This document shows positions 1 to 15,300 of a DNA stretch of 64,000 nt, piece by piece. This DNA is from Liolophura sinensis (lineage: Eukaryota; Mollusca; Polyplacophora; Chitonida; Chitonidae): the NCBI RefSeq assembly GCF_032854445.1, contig NC_088303.1:2921501-2985500 (forward strand), in the 5' to 3' direction. A program made the position numbers and the translations under genes. Position 1 is the stretch's first letter; each line of letters starts with the position of its first letter. The notes below the pieces were generated by a model that saw nothing but the letters and a program-made list of their open reading frames with translations, made no database searches and was not told the origin of the DNA.

Positions 1-3000
1 TCTCACTACATGAACAACACAAAGAAACATTCACACTACATGTACAACACAAAGAAACATTCACACTACATGTACAACACAAAGAAACATTCTCACTACA
101 TGAACAACACAAAGAAACATTCTCACTACATGTACAACAAAAAGAAACATTCTCACTACATGAACAACAAAAAGAAACATTCTCACTACATGAACAACAA
201 AAAGAAACATTCACACTACATGCACAACACAAAGAAACATTCTCACTACATGAACAACAAAAAGAAACATTCTCACTACATGCACACATGCACAAGACAA
301 AGAAACATTCTCACTACATGCACAACACAAAGAAACATTCACACTACATGTACAATACAAAGAAACATTCACACTACATGTACAACACAAAGAAACATTC
401 TCACTACATGAACAACACCAAGAAACATTCACACTTCATGAACAACACAAAGAAACATTCTCACTACATGAACAACAAAACGAAACATTCTCACTACATG
501 AACAACAAAAAGAAACATTCTCACTACATGAACAACACAAAGAAATATTCACACTACATGTACAACACAAAGAAACATTCTCACTACATGAACAACACAA
601 AGAAACATTCTCACTACATGTACAACACAAAGAAACATTCACACTACATGTACAACACAAAGAAACATTCTCACTACATGAACAACAAAAAGAAACATTC
701 TCACTACATGAACAACAAAAAGAAACATTCTCACTTCATGAACAACACAAAGAAACATTCTCACTACATGAACAACACAAAGAAACATTCTCACTACATG
801 CACACATGCACAAGACAAAGAAACATTCTCACTACATGCACAACACAAAGAAACATTCACACTACATGTACAACACAAAGAAACATTCTCACTACATGAA
901 CAACACAAAGAAACATTCTCACTACATGTACAACAAAAAGAAGCATTCTCACTACATGAACAACAAAAAGAAACATTCTCACTACATGAACAACAAAAAG
1001 AAACATTCTCACTACATGCACAACACAAAGAAATATTCACACTACATGCACAGCACAAAGAAACATTCTCACTACATGTACAACACAAAGAAACATTCAC
1101 ACTACATGTACAACACAAAGAAACATTGTCACTACATCAACAACACAAAGAAACATTCACACTACATGTACAACACACAGAAACATTCACACTACATGTA
1201 CAACACAAAGAAACATTCTCACTACATGAACAACACAAAGAAACATTCTCACTACATGTACAACAAAAAGAAACATTCTCACTACATGAACAACAAAAAG
1301 AAACATTCTCACTACATGAACAACAAAAAGAAACATTCACACTACATGCACAACACAAAGAAACATTCACACTACATGCACAAGACAAAGAAACATTCAC
1401 ACTACATGTACAACACAAAGAAACATTCTCACTACATGAACAACACAAAGAAACATTCACACTACATGTACAACACAAAGAAACATTCACACTACATAAA
1501 CAACAAAAAAAAAACATTCTCACTACATGAACAACAAAAAGAAACATTCTCACTACATGAACAACAAAAAGAAACATTCTCACTACATGAACAAGACAAA
1601 GAAACATTCTCACTACATGAACAACAAAAAGAAACATTCTCACTACATGCACACATGCACAAGACAAAGAAACATTCTCACTACATGCACAACACAAAGA
1701 AACATTCACACTACATGCACAGCACAAAGAAACATTCTCACTACATGCACAAGACAAAGAAACATTCTCACTACATACACAACACAAAGAAACATTCACA
1801 CTACATGCACAGCACAAAGAAACATTCTCACTACATGAACAACACAAAGAAACATTCTCACTACAAGCACAGCACAAAGAAACATTCTCACAACATGAAC
1901 AACACAAAGAAACATTCACACTACATGCACACATGCACAAGACAAAAAAACATTCTCACTACATGCACAAGACAAAGAAACATTCTCACTACATGCACAA
2001 CAAAAAAAAACATTCTCACTACATGAACATCAAAAAGAAACATTTTCACTACATGAACAACAAAAAGAAACATTCTCACTACATGAACAACACAAAGAAA
2101 CATTCACACTACATGCACACATGCACAAGACAAAGAAACATTCTCACTACATGCACAACACAAAGAAACATTCACACTACATGCACAGCACAAAGAAACA
2201 TTCTCACTACATGTACAACACAAAGAAACATTCACACTACATGTACAACACAAAGAAACATTCTCACTACATGAACAACACAAAGAAACATTCTCACTAC
2301 ATGTACAACAAAAAGAAGCATTCTCACTACATGAACAAAAAGAAACATTCTCACTACATGAACAACAAAAAGAAACATTCTCACTACATGCACAACACAA
2401 AGAAATATTCACACTACATGCACAGCACAAAGAAACATTCTCACTACATGTACAACACAAAGAAACATTCACACTACATGTACAACACAAAGAAACATTC
2501 TCACTACATGAACAACACAAAGAAACATTCTCACTACATGTACAACAAAAAGAAGCATTCTCACTACATGTACAACAAAAAGAAGCATTCTCACTACATG
2601 AACAACAAAAAGAAACATTCTCACTACATGCACACATGCACAAGACAAAGAAACATTCTCACTACATGCACAACACAAACAAACATTCACACTACATGTA
2701 CAACACAAAGAAACATTCTCACTACATGAACAACACAAAGAAACATTCACACTACATGTACAACACAAAGAAACATTCACACTACATGTACAACACAAAG
2801 AAACATTCTCACTACATGAACAACACAAAGAAACATTCTCACTACATGTACAACAAAAAGAAACATTCTCACTACATGAACAACAAAAAGAAACATTCTC
2901 ACTACATGAACAACAAAAAGAAACATTCACACTACATGCACAACACAAAGAAACATTCTCACTACATGAACAACAAAAAGAAACATTCTCACTACATGCA

Positions 3001-6000
3001 CACATGCACAAGACAAAGAAACATTCTCACTACATGCACACATGCACAAGACAAAGAAACATTCTCACTACATACACAACACAAAGAAACATTCACACTA
3101 CATGCACAGCACAAAGAAACATTCTCACTACATGAACAACACAAAGAAACATTCTCACTACAAGCACAGCACAAAGAAACATTCTCACAACATGAACAAC
3201 ACAAAGAAACATTCACACTACATGCACACATGCACAAGACAAAAAAACATTCTCACTACATGCACAAGACAAAGAAACATTCTCACTACATGAACAACAC
3301 AAAGAAACATTCACACTACATGTACAACACAAAGAAACATTCACACTACATGTACAACACAAATAAACATTCTCACTACATGAACAACACAAAGAAACAT
3401 TCTCACTACATGTACAACAAAAAGAAACATTCTCACTACATGAACAACAAAAAGAAACATTCTCACTACATGAACAACAAAAAGAAACATTCACACTACA
3501 TGCACAACACAAAGAAACATTCTCACTACATGAACAACAAAAAGAAACATTCTCACTACATGCACACATGCACAAGACAAAGAAACATTCTCACTACATG
3601 CACACATGCACAACACAAAGAAACATTCTCACTACATGCACAACACAAAGAAACATTCACACTACATGTACAACACAAAGAAACATTCACACTACATGTA
3701 CAACACTAAGAAACATTCTCACTACATGAACAAGACAAAGAAATATTCACACTACATGTACAACACAAAGAAACATTCTCACTACATGAACAACACAAAG
3801 AAACATTCACACTACATGCACAACACAAAGAAACATTCACACTACATGCACAAGACAAAGAAACATTCACACTACATGTACAACACAAAGAAACATTCAC
3901 ACTACATGTACAACACAAAGAAACATTCTCACTACATGAACAACACAAAGAAACATTCACACTACATGTACAACACAAAGAAACATTCACACTACATGAA
4001 CAACAAAAAAAAAACATTCTCACTACATGAACAACAAAAAGAAACATTCTCACTACATGAACAACAAAAAGAAACATTCTCACTACATGAACAAGACAAA
4101 GAAACATTCACACTACATGCACACATGCACAAGACAAAGAAACATTCACACTACATGTACAACACAAAGAAACATTCACACTACATGTACAACACAAAGA
4201 AACATTCTCACTACAAGAACAACACAAAGAAACATTCACACTACATGTACAACACAAAGAAACATTCACACTACATGAACAACAAAAAAAAACATTCTCA
4301 CTACATGAACAACAAAAAGAAACATTCTCACTACATGAACAACACAAAGAAACATTCACACTACATGCACACATGCACAAGACAAAGAAACATTCTCACT
4401 ACATGCACAAGACAAAGAAACATTCACACTACATGTACAACACAAAGAAACATTCTCACTACATGAACAACACAAAGAAACATTCACACTACATGTACAA
4501 CACAAAGAAACATTCACACTACATGTACAACACAAAGAAACATTCTCACTACATGAACAACACAAAGAAACATTCTCACTACATGTACAACAAAAAGAAA
4601 CATTCTCACTACATGAACAAGACAAAGAAACATTCTCACTACATGAACAACAAAAAGAAACATTCTCACTACATGCACACATGCACAAGACAAAGAAACA
4701 TTCTCACTACATGCACAAGACAAAGAAACATTCACACTACATGCACAGCACAAAGAAACATTCTCACTACATGCACAAGACAAAGAAACATTCTCACTAC
4801 ATACACAACACAAAGAAACATTCACACTACATGCACAGCACAAAGAAACATTCTCACTACATGAACAACACAAAGAAACATTCTCACTACAAGCACAGCA
4901 CAAAGAAACATTCTCACAACATGAACAACACAAAGAAACATTCACACTACATGCACATATGCACAAGACAAAAAAACATTCTCACTACATGCACAAGACA
5001 AAGAAACATTCTCACTACATGCACAACAAAAAAAAACATTCTCACTACATGAACATCAAAAAGAAACATTTTCACTACATGAACAACAAAAAGAAACATT
5101 CTCACTACATGAACAACACAAAGAAACATTCACACTACATGCACACATGCACAAGACAAAGAAACATTCTCACTACATGCACAACACAAAGAAACATTCA
5201 CACTACATGCACAGCACAAAGAAACATTCTCACTACATGCACAAGACAAAGAAACATTCTCACTACATACACAACACAAAGAAACATTCTCACTACATGC
5301 ACAACAAAAAGAAACATTCTCACTACATGTACAACAAAAAGAAACATTCTCACTACATGAACAACAAAAAGAAACATTCACACTACATGTACAGCACAAA
5401 GAAACATTCACACTACATAAACAACAAAAAAAAACATTCTCACTACATGAACAACAAAAAGAAACATTCTCACTACATGAACAACAAAAAGAAACATTCT
5501 CACTACATGAACAAGACAAAGAAACATTCTCACTACATGAACAACAAAAAGAAACATTCTCACTACATGCACACATGCACAAGACAAAGAAACATTCTCA
5601 CTACATGCACAACACAAAGAAACATTCACACTACATGCACAGCACAAAGAAACATTCTCACTACATGCACAAGACAAAGAAACATTCTCACTACATACAC
5701 AACACAAAGAAACATTCACACTACATGCACAGCACAAAGAAACATTCTCACTACATGAACAACACAAAGAAACATTCTCACTACAAGCACAGCACAAAGA
5801 AACATTCTCACAACATGAACAACACAAAGAAACATTCTCACTACAAGCACAGCACAAAGAAACATTCTCACAACATGAACAACACAAAGAAACATTCGCA
5901 CTACATGCACACATGCACAAGACAAAAAAACATTCTCACTACATGCACAAGACAAAGAAACTTTCTCACTACATGCACAACAAAAAAAAACATTCTCACT

Positions 6001-9000
6001 ACATGAACATCAAAAAGAAACATTTTCACTACATGAACAACAAAAAGAAACATTCTCACTACATGAACAACACAAAGAAACATTCACACTACATGCACAC
6101 ATGCACAAGACAAAGAAACATTCTCACTACATGCACAACACAAAGAAACATTCACACTACATGCACAGCACAAAGAAACATTCTCACTACATGTACAACA
6201 CAAAGAAACATTCACACTACATGTACAACACAAAGAAACATTCTCACTACATGAACAACACAAAGAAACATTCTCACTACATGTACAACAAAAAAAAGCA
6301 TTCTCACTACATGAACAACAAAAAGAAACATTCTCACTACATGAACAACAAAAAGAAACATTCTCACTACATGCACAACACAAAGAAATATTCACACTAC
6401 ATGCACAGCACAAAGAAACATTCTCACTACATGTACAACACAAAGAAACATTCACACTACATGTACAACACAAAGAAACATTCTCACTACATGAACAACA
6501 CAAAGAAACATTCTCACTACATGTACAACAAAAAGAAGCATTCTCACTACATGAACAACAAAAAGAAACATTCTCACTACATGAACAACAAAAAGAAACA
6601 TTCTCACTACATGCACACATGCACAAGACAAAGAAACATTCTCACTACATGCACAACACAAACAAACATTCACACTACATGTACAACACAAAGAAACATT
6701 CTCACTACATGAACAACACAAAGAAACATTCACACTACATGTACAACACAAAGAAACATTCACACTACATGTACAACACAAAGAAACATTCACACTACAT
6801 GCACATATGCACAAGACAAAAAAACATTCTCACTACATGCACAAGACAAAGAAACATTCTCACTACATGCACAACAAAAAAAAACATTCTCACTACATGA
6901 ACATCAAAAAGAAACATTTTCACTACATGAACAACAAAAAGAAACATTCTCACTACATGAACAACACAAAGAAACATTCACACTACATGCACACATGCAC
7001 AAGACAAAGAAACATTCTCACTACATGCACAAGACAAAGAAACATTCACACTACATGCACAGCACAAAGAAACATTCTCACTACATGCACAAGACAAAGA
7101 AACATTCTCACTACATACACAACACAAAGAAACATTCACACTACATGCACAGCACAAAGAAACATTCTCACTACATGAACAACACAAAGAAACATTCTCA
7201 CTACAAGCACAGCACAAAGAAACATTCTCACAACATGAACAACACAAAGAAACATTCACACTACATGCACATATGCACAAGACAAAAAAACATTCTCACT
7301 ACATGCACAAGACAAAGAAACATTCTCACTACATGCACAACAAAAAAAAACATTCTCACTACATGAACATCAAAAAGAAACATTTTCACTACATGAACAA
7401 CAAAAAGAAACATTCTCACTACATGAACAACACAAAGAAACATTCACACTACATGCACACATGCACAAGACAAAGAAACATTCTCACTACATGCACAACA
7501 CAAAGAAACATTCACACTACATGCACAGCACAAAGAAACATTCTCACTACATGCACAAGACAAAGAAACATTCTCACTACATACACAACACAAAGAAACA
7601 TTCTCACTACATGCACAACAAAAAGAAACATTCTCACTACATGTACAACAAAAAGAAACATTCTCACTACATGAACAACAAAAAGAAACATTCACACTAC
7701 ATGTACAACACAAAGAAACATTCACACTACATAAACAACAAAAAAAAACATTCTCACTACATGAACAACAAAAAGAAACATTCTCACTACATGAACAACA
7801 AAAAGAAACATTCTCACTACATGAACAAGACAAAGAAACATTCTCACTACATGAACAACAAAAAGAAACATTCTCACTACATGCACACATGCACAAGACA
7901 AAGAAACATTCTCACTACATGCACAACACAAAGAAACATTCACACTACATGCACAGCACAAAGAAACATTCTCACTACATGCACAAGACAAAGAAACATT
8001 CTCACTACATACACAACACAAAGAAACATTCACACTACATGCACAGCACAAAGAAACATTCTCACTACATGAACAACACAAAGAAACATTCTCACTACAA
8101 GCACAGCACAAAGAAACATTCTCACAACATGAACAACACAAAGAAACATTCTCACTACAAGCACAGCACAAAGAAACATTCTCACAACATGAACAACACA
8201 AAGAAACATTCGCACTACATGCACACATGCACAAGACAAAAAAACATTCTCACTACATGCACAAGACAAAGAAACTTTCTCACTACATGCACAACAAAAA
8301 AAAAACATTCTCACTACATGAACATCAAAAAGAAACATTTTCACTACATGAACAACAAAAAGAAACATTCTCACTACATGAACAACACAAAGAAACATTC
8401 ACACTACATGCACACATGCACAAGACAAAGAAACATTCTCACTACATGCACAACACAAAGAAACATTCACACTACATGCACAGCACAAAGAAACATTCTC
8501 ACTACATGTACAACACAAAGAAACATTCACACTACATGTACAACACAAAGAAACATTCTCACTACATGAACAACACAAAGAAACATTCTCACTACATGTA
8601 CAACAAAAAAAAGCATTCTCACTACATGAACAACAAAAAGAAACATTCTCACTACATGAACAACAAAAAGAAACATTCTCACTACATGCACAACACAAAG
8701 AAATATTCACACTACATGCACAGCACAAAGAAACATTCTCACTACATGTACAACACAAAGAAACATTCACACTACATGTACAACACAAAGAAACATTCTC
8801 ACTACATGAACAACACAAAGAAACATTCTCACTACATGTACAACAAAAAGAAGCATTCTCACTACATGAACAACAAAAAGAAACATTCTCACTACATGAA
8901 CAACAAAAAGAAACATTCTCACTACATGCACACATGCACAAGACAAAGAAACATTCTCACTACATGCACAACACAAACAAACATTCACACTACATGTACA

Positions 9001-12000
9001 ACACAAAGAAACATTCTCACTACATGAACAACACAAAGAAACATTCACACTACATGTACAACACAAAGAAACATTCACACTACATGTACAACACAAAGAA
9101 ACATTCTCACTACATGAACAACACAAAGAAACATTCTCACTACATGTACAACAAAAAGAAACATTCTCACTACATGAACAAGACAAAGAAACATTCTCAC
9201 TACATGAACAACAAAAAGAAACATTCACACTACATGCACAACACAAAGAAACATTCTCACTACATGAACAACAAAAAGAAACATTCTCACTACATGCACA
9301 CATGCACAAGACAAAGAAACATTCTCACTACATGCACACATGCACAACACAAAGAAACATTCTCACTACATGCACAACACAAAGAAACATTCACACTACA
9401 TGTACAACACAAAGAAACATTCACACTACATGTACAACACTAAGAAACATTCTCACTACATGAACAAGACAAAGAAATATTCACACTACATGTACAACAC
9501 AAAGAAACATTCTCACTACATGAACAACACAAAGAAACATTCACACTACATGCACAACACAAAGAAACATTCACACTACATGCACAAGTCAAAGAAACAT
9601 TCACACTACATGTACAACACAAAGAAACATTCACACTACATGTACAACACAAAGAAACATTCTCACTACATGAACAACACAAAGAAACATTCACACTACA
9701 TGTACAACACAAAGAAACATTCACACTACATGAACAACAAAAAAAAACATTCTCACTACATGAACAACAAAAAGAAACATTCTCACTACATGAACAACAA
9801 AAAGAAACATTCTCACTACATGAACAAGACAAAGAAACATTCACACTACATGCACACATGCACAAGACAAAGAAACATTCACACTACATGTACAACACAA
9901 AGAAACATTCACACTACATGTACAACACAAAGAAACATTCTCACTACAAGAACAACACAAAGAAACATTCACACTACATGTACAACACAAAGAAACATTC
10001 ACACTACATGAACAACAAAAAAAAACATTCTCACTACATGAACAACAAAAAGAAACATTCTCACTACATGAACAACACAAAGAAACATTCACACTACATG
10101 CACACATGCACAAGACAAAGAAACATTCTCACTACATGCACAAGACAAAGAAACATTCACACTACATGTACAACACAAAGAAACATTCTCACTACATGAA
10201 CAACACAAAGAAACATTCACACTACATGTACAACACAAAGAAACATTCACACTACATGTACAACACAAAGAAACATTCTCACTACATGAACAACACAAAG
10301 AAACATTCTCACTACATGTACAACAAAAAGAAACATTCTCACTACATGAACAACAAAAAGAAACATTCTCACTACATGAACAACAAAAAGAAACATTCTC
10401 ACTACATGCACACATGCACAAGACAAAGAAACATTCTCACTACATGCACAACACAAAGAAACATTCACACTACATGTACAACACAAAGAAACATTCACAC
10501 TACATGTACAACACAAAGAAACATTCTCACTACATGAACAACACAAAGAAACATTCTCACTACATGTACAACACAAAGAAACATTCTCACTACATGAACA
10601 ACACAAAGAAACATTCTCACTACATGTACAACAAAAAGAAACATTCTCACTACATGAACAACAAAAAGAAACATTCTCACTACATGCACAACACAAAGAA
10701 ACATTCACACTACATGTACAACACAAAGAAACATTCTCACTACATGAACAACACAAAGAAACATTCACACTACATGTACAACACAAAGAAACATTCACAC
10801 TACATGTACAACACAAAGAAACATTCTCACTACATGAACAACAAAAAGAAACATTCTCACTACATGTACAACAAAAAGAAACATTCTCACTTCATGAACA
10901 ACACAAAGAAACATTCTCACTACATGAACAACAAAAAGAAACATTCTCACTACATGCACACATGCACAAGACAAAGAAACATTCTCACTACATGCACAAC
11001 ACAAAGAAACATTCACACTACATGTACAACACAAAGAAACATTCACACTACATGTACAACACAAAGAAACATTCTCACTACATGAACAACACAAAGAAAC
11101 ATTCACACTACATGTACAACACAAAGAAACATTCTCACTACATGAACAACACAAAGAAACATTCTCACTACATGTACAACAAAAAGAAACATTCTCACTA
11201 CATGAACAACAAAAAGAAACATTCTCACTACATGAACAACACAAACAAACATTCACACTACATGCACAACACAAAGAAACATTCACACTACATGCACAAC
11301 ACAAAGAAACATTCTCACTACATGAAGAACAAAAAGAAACATTCTCACTACATGCACACATGCACAAGACAAAGAAACATTCTCACTACATGAACAACAC
11401 AAAGAAACATTCTCACTACATGCACAACAAAAAGAAACATTCTCACTACATGCACACATGCACAAGACAAAGAAACATTCTCACTACATACACAACACAA
11501 AGAAACATTCACACTATATGCACAGCACAAAGAAACATTCTCACTACATGAACAACACAAAGAAACATTCTCACTACAAGCACAGCACAAAGAAACATTC
11601 TCACAACATGAACAACACAAAGAAACATTCACACTACATGCACACATGCACAAGACAAAGAAACATTCTCACTACATGCACAAGACAAAGAAACATTCTC
11701 ACTACATGCACAACCAAAAAAACATTCTCACTACATGAACATCAAAAAGAAACATTTTCACTATATGAACATCAAAAAGAAACATTCTCACTACAAGCAC
11801 AGCACAAAGAAACATTCTCACTACATGAACATCACAAAGAAACATTCACACTACATGCACACATGCACAAGACAAAGAAACATTCTCACTACATGAACAA
11901 CACAAAGAAACATTCTCACTACATGAACAACACAAAGAAACATTCTCACTACAAGCACAGCACAAAGAAACATTATCACTACATGAACAACAAAAAGAAA

Positions 12001-12072
12001 CATTCTCACTACATGCACAACACAAAGAAACATTCTCACTACATGCACAACACAAAGAAATACTCTCACTAG
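1..12072. repeat. 12-kb minisatellite, 30-bp unit, about 400 copies
   Basis: Continuous head-to-tail array from the window edge to 12072. The nearly invariant core is aaagaaacattctcactaca (or 'cacac' in place of 'ctcac'), followed by tg, then a/t/c, then acaacac or acaacaa. A minority of units are 38 bp because of an extra 8 bases (acatgcac), as near 281, 800, 1648, 2113 and 3563. Poly-A length variants (caacaaaaaaaaaa) occur too. The plus strand is poor in G and strongly A/C biased. Because 30 is divisible by 3, long ORFs open on both strands and encode a ten-residue repeat; I do not regard these as genes. The array ends at 12072 with decayed units to about 12130. Confidence 0.97.
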
Positions 12073-12247
12073 AGACAGAATGGAAAGTTCTCACTAAAGA
12101 AAAAAACAAAGAAAAAATTTCACTACAAGCGCATGTCAGAATCGTTCTAATAATAAATGCAAAAGAAGTGCTTTCTTATTCCACATTATGTGCACCAATC
12201 TCTATAGAGCATTTAAAGTTCACATCTGTGCAACAGAAGTAACTAAC

Positions 12248-12317
12248 TTGGACTACCTCAGTCTTCAAGTCCAAGGTTTGTGAACACTTTGTCTGTCCAG
12301 CCAACTGTGTCAATAGT
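12248..12317 (-). CDS. TDRD12: TDRD12-like exon 11 (last in window)
   Basis: 70 nt with acceptor CCATTTCTAG and donor CAA-GTTAGT. From phase 2 it encodes LLTQLAGQTKCSQTLDLKTE, then VVQ. A weaker donor (GAG-GTAGTC) nine bases earlier keeps the same phase 0. Coding status rests on the phase match only. The next exon must lie left of position 1, beyond the 12-kb array. Confidence 0.5.
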
Positions 12318-15300
12318 CTAGAAATGGAAAGGAAAGTTATAATACATGTAGACGTATTAACACCTCTTACAAATAACATTTACCTTATAAACATCACCTG
12401 TCACTGGACGCTGACACTAACAATGAAGCTTCAGGTATAACATAAGCTCACACTGCACAGGCGAGTTAAAAATGATTATATAAAACTTGTAACACAACCT
12501 GTGGATGTAACACAACCTGACGGTATAACACAATCTGTGAATGTACTACAATCTGTGGACACAACACTATCTGTGGATGTAACACTATCTGTGGATGTAA
12601 CACTATCTGTGGATGTAACACTATCTGTGGATATAACACTATCTGTGGATGTAACACTATCTGTGGATGTAACACTTTCTGTGGATGTAACATAATCTGT
12701 GGATATAACTGACCTGTTAGCCAGGATTCTGCTACATATCTAAGTTTAAAATAGATCTGTTAGCCTTGATTCTTTTATATATCTAAGTGTAAAACTGACC
12801 TGTTTGCCAGGATTCTGTGGCATATCTAAAAGTAAAACTGACCTGTTAGCCAGGATTCTGTTACCCAGCTGAGTTTTCCTCAACACGGGATTCTCCTGAT
12901 CTGACTGGGAAGAGTCAATAGATGACCTGAAATTCAGTTTAAGTCCGATATTTAACCGGGTTTTAAACCACACTTAAGAACACTTCACATCTACCACAAA
13001 GAAAAAAAACCCTAGAAAGAATCACATCATTTTGCCCAGTAGATCCTATTGATTAACATCTTAACACAAAGCTGCAGCCAAATCATGAAATGTAATCAGT
13101 CAAGGCCATTTTATCTGCTTTGAGAGAAACACATTAAATCACTGGGCCAACTGGATCAAAAACAAATGTGTAACAGAGCATATGACAAAAGAAATAAGCA
13201 GAAAAGGACATGGTATGCCTGTTTCTTTCATACAGGTCTTAAATGGTCATTTCATGCAAAACATCACATGTTGACTTCTTACATAACAACAACAACACAT
13301 CATTATGTGACCTATTCTGGGTGTTGGCCTACTGACATCTGATTGCACCTATTCTGGGTGTTGACATACTGACATCTGATTGCACCTATTCTGGGTGTTG
13401 GCATACTGACATCTGATTGCACCTGTTCTGGGTGTTGGCATACTGACATCTGATTGCAACTGTTCTGGGTGTTGGCATACTGACATCTGATTGCACCTAT
13501 TCTGGGTGTTGGCATACTGACATCTGATTGCACCTATTCTGGGTGTTGGCATACTGACATCTGATTGTACCTATTCTGGGTGGGTTCACCTGGTCAGATT
13601 TACACTAAATCAGTAACACCACCACCACCATCAGCCTCTACCGAGGCATGTCTACATGGCTATCCAGCAACCATTTACAAGCCCTCAAAATGTCACTAAC
13701 AGGAACAAATAAACCAGACTATATGCCCCCACCTTGTATTCACATGGGCGACGCCAAACCCGTCTAAAATAGTGTAAGATTTAAACCAGCTTAACTTTGC
13801 CCTTGTCAATGGAGTATTAAAGACTATCAGAAAGAGGCTATGATACTAAACCTGTCTGTAATGTCCTCGGCAGATGCAAATGTGACAGGTGAGTGGGGCT
13901 GCTCTTGTTTAGGGCGTGGCTCCTCAGGGAGCATGGACGAGTAATTCTTCAGAATAGACTTAAGGGCAATGTTTTTCTTGTTGATTATCGGGGGCGTCTT
14001 GGGAGATTTCACCACTTTCTTCTCTGTCCTGGTGAAAAACAAACTGTGTTACACATGTAACAAAAAAACAAAAAAAAAACAAGCAGGTTTGCAGATTTCA
14101 TGAGTTTTTCTTCACTTTCTAGGAAGACGAGACACAATGCTCCACTTACATGTAGAACCTCATGTGATCTCTCCCAAAGAGGTTATCTTTTTTACTTCTT
14201 GAGAGTATTTTTTGTCTGTTGGCACTTTTACGGGAAAAGTTAGAGGTAGATTTGGATGAAAAATTGTGCACAGCCAAACACTAATCCATTAAATAATGGT
14301 GGTAATCTGGATTGCGATCAGGGTGTTTTTTAAATCATCTTTCATCATTATGGGACAGATATGCTGATTACTTCCCTTCATCTGTAGTGGACAAATGTGT
14401 ACATTCAGCTGTGGAAGAGATCTGCGCTGTTCATGTGCCTTGTAATTTGGGAAGTGTCATTCTTTTATTTATTACAAACCTATGATAAATTTTGTAAATG
14501 ACTAACTTGCCCACTTTTCCCGATTCTGCGAGTTCTATTGATTTTAGAAGGGTGTTTTGACATTTGCTTGGAACATGGGATGATATTCCAAAGGGGAAAT
14601 TTTAAGTTTTAGCAACAAAAGTTCCAAAATAATATTTTGTATACGTGCCTTTTCTTTACGTGCCTCTAAAAATTGTGTACGAAACTAACGTCGTTTAGGT
14701 TACGTGGACACCTTTTCAATCATATGCTTACCTGGAAGTTCCATGGATCTGTTCATCATCAGAAAAACAAACACGACCAGAAGGAGATTTGACTTTCCCA
14801 CCTCTTCCCATTCTTCCCTTTAGCCCTTCAGAGCCATTCAGAGGCAGCTTTGGGCGGCGTGTCTTGAGGCCAGGGGCAGAGGGATCGAGGGACAAAAGAC
14901 CAGATAGAACATGGTCCACAGAGAGGTCAAGGACGTGAGGGTCTGGGGTAGAGAGAGAATGGTCACCTTCAACAGGGGTGGTCTTGGATAGTGGAGACAA
15001 CATTTGGCTATCCCCCATTCTGTTGCCTGCTGTGATGATTTGCTCCTGATTTATCTCAACCTCAGATACATCCCCTGACCTCAGACTGTGGCTTGTGCTG
15101 AGATTTCTGTCACCTGTCTTCTTCTCAAAATCAACAAGTGAACCAGAAAAAGCTGACACAGGTATCCCAGACACATTTGAGGGGATGGTGCTGTGGGCGG
15201 AGCCAGCTGAGGTGGGCCTCTGGGAGGGGTCAGAACTGTTGGATGGGCCAGGGCTGTGGGAGGTTCCAGCAAATGGGCCTGGGGATGGTGACTTGGAGGC

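Noticed and set aside
10-12072. Many long ORFs on both strands within the 30-bp array, up to about 400 codons
   Set aside because: The period is a multiple of three and the repeat word has few stops, so ORFs open on both strands. They are broken irregularly by the 8-base insertions and poly-A variants, and no start context, splice pattern or known protein fits.
12248-12327. Reading the last TDRD12-like exon as a terminal exon with a stop (GWTDKVFTNLGLED)
   Set aside because: This requires the internal donor of exon 10 and an acceptor within the sequence ttgacacag. The alternative uses better sites at both borders and keeps the frame open to a donor.
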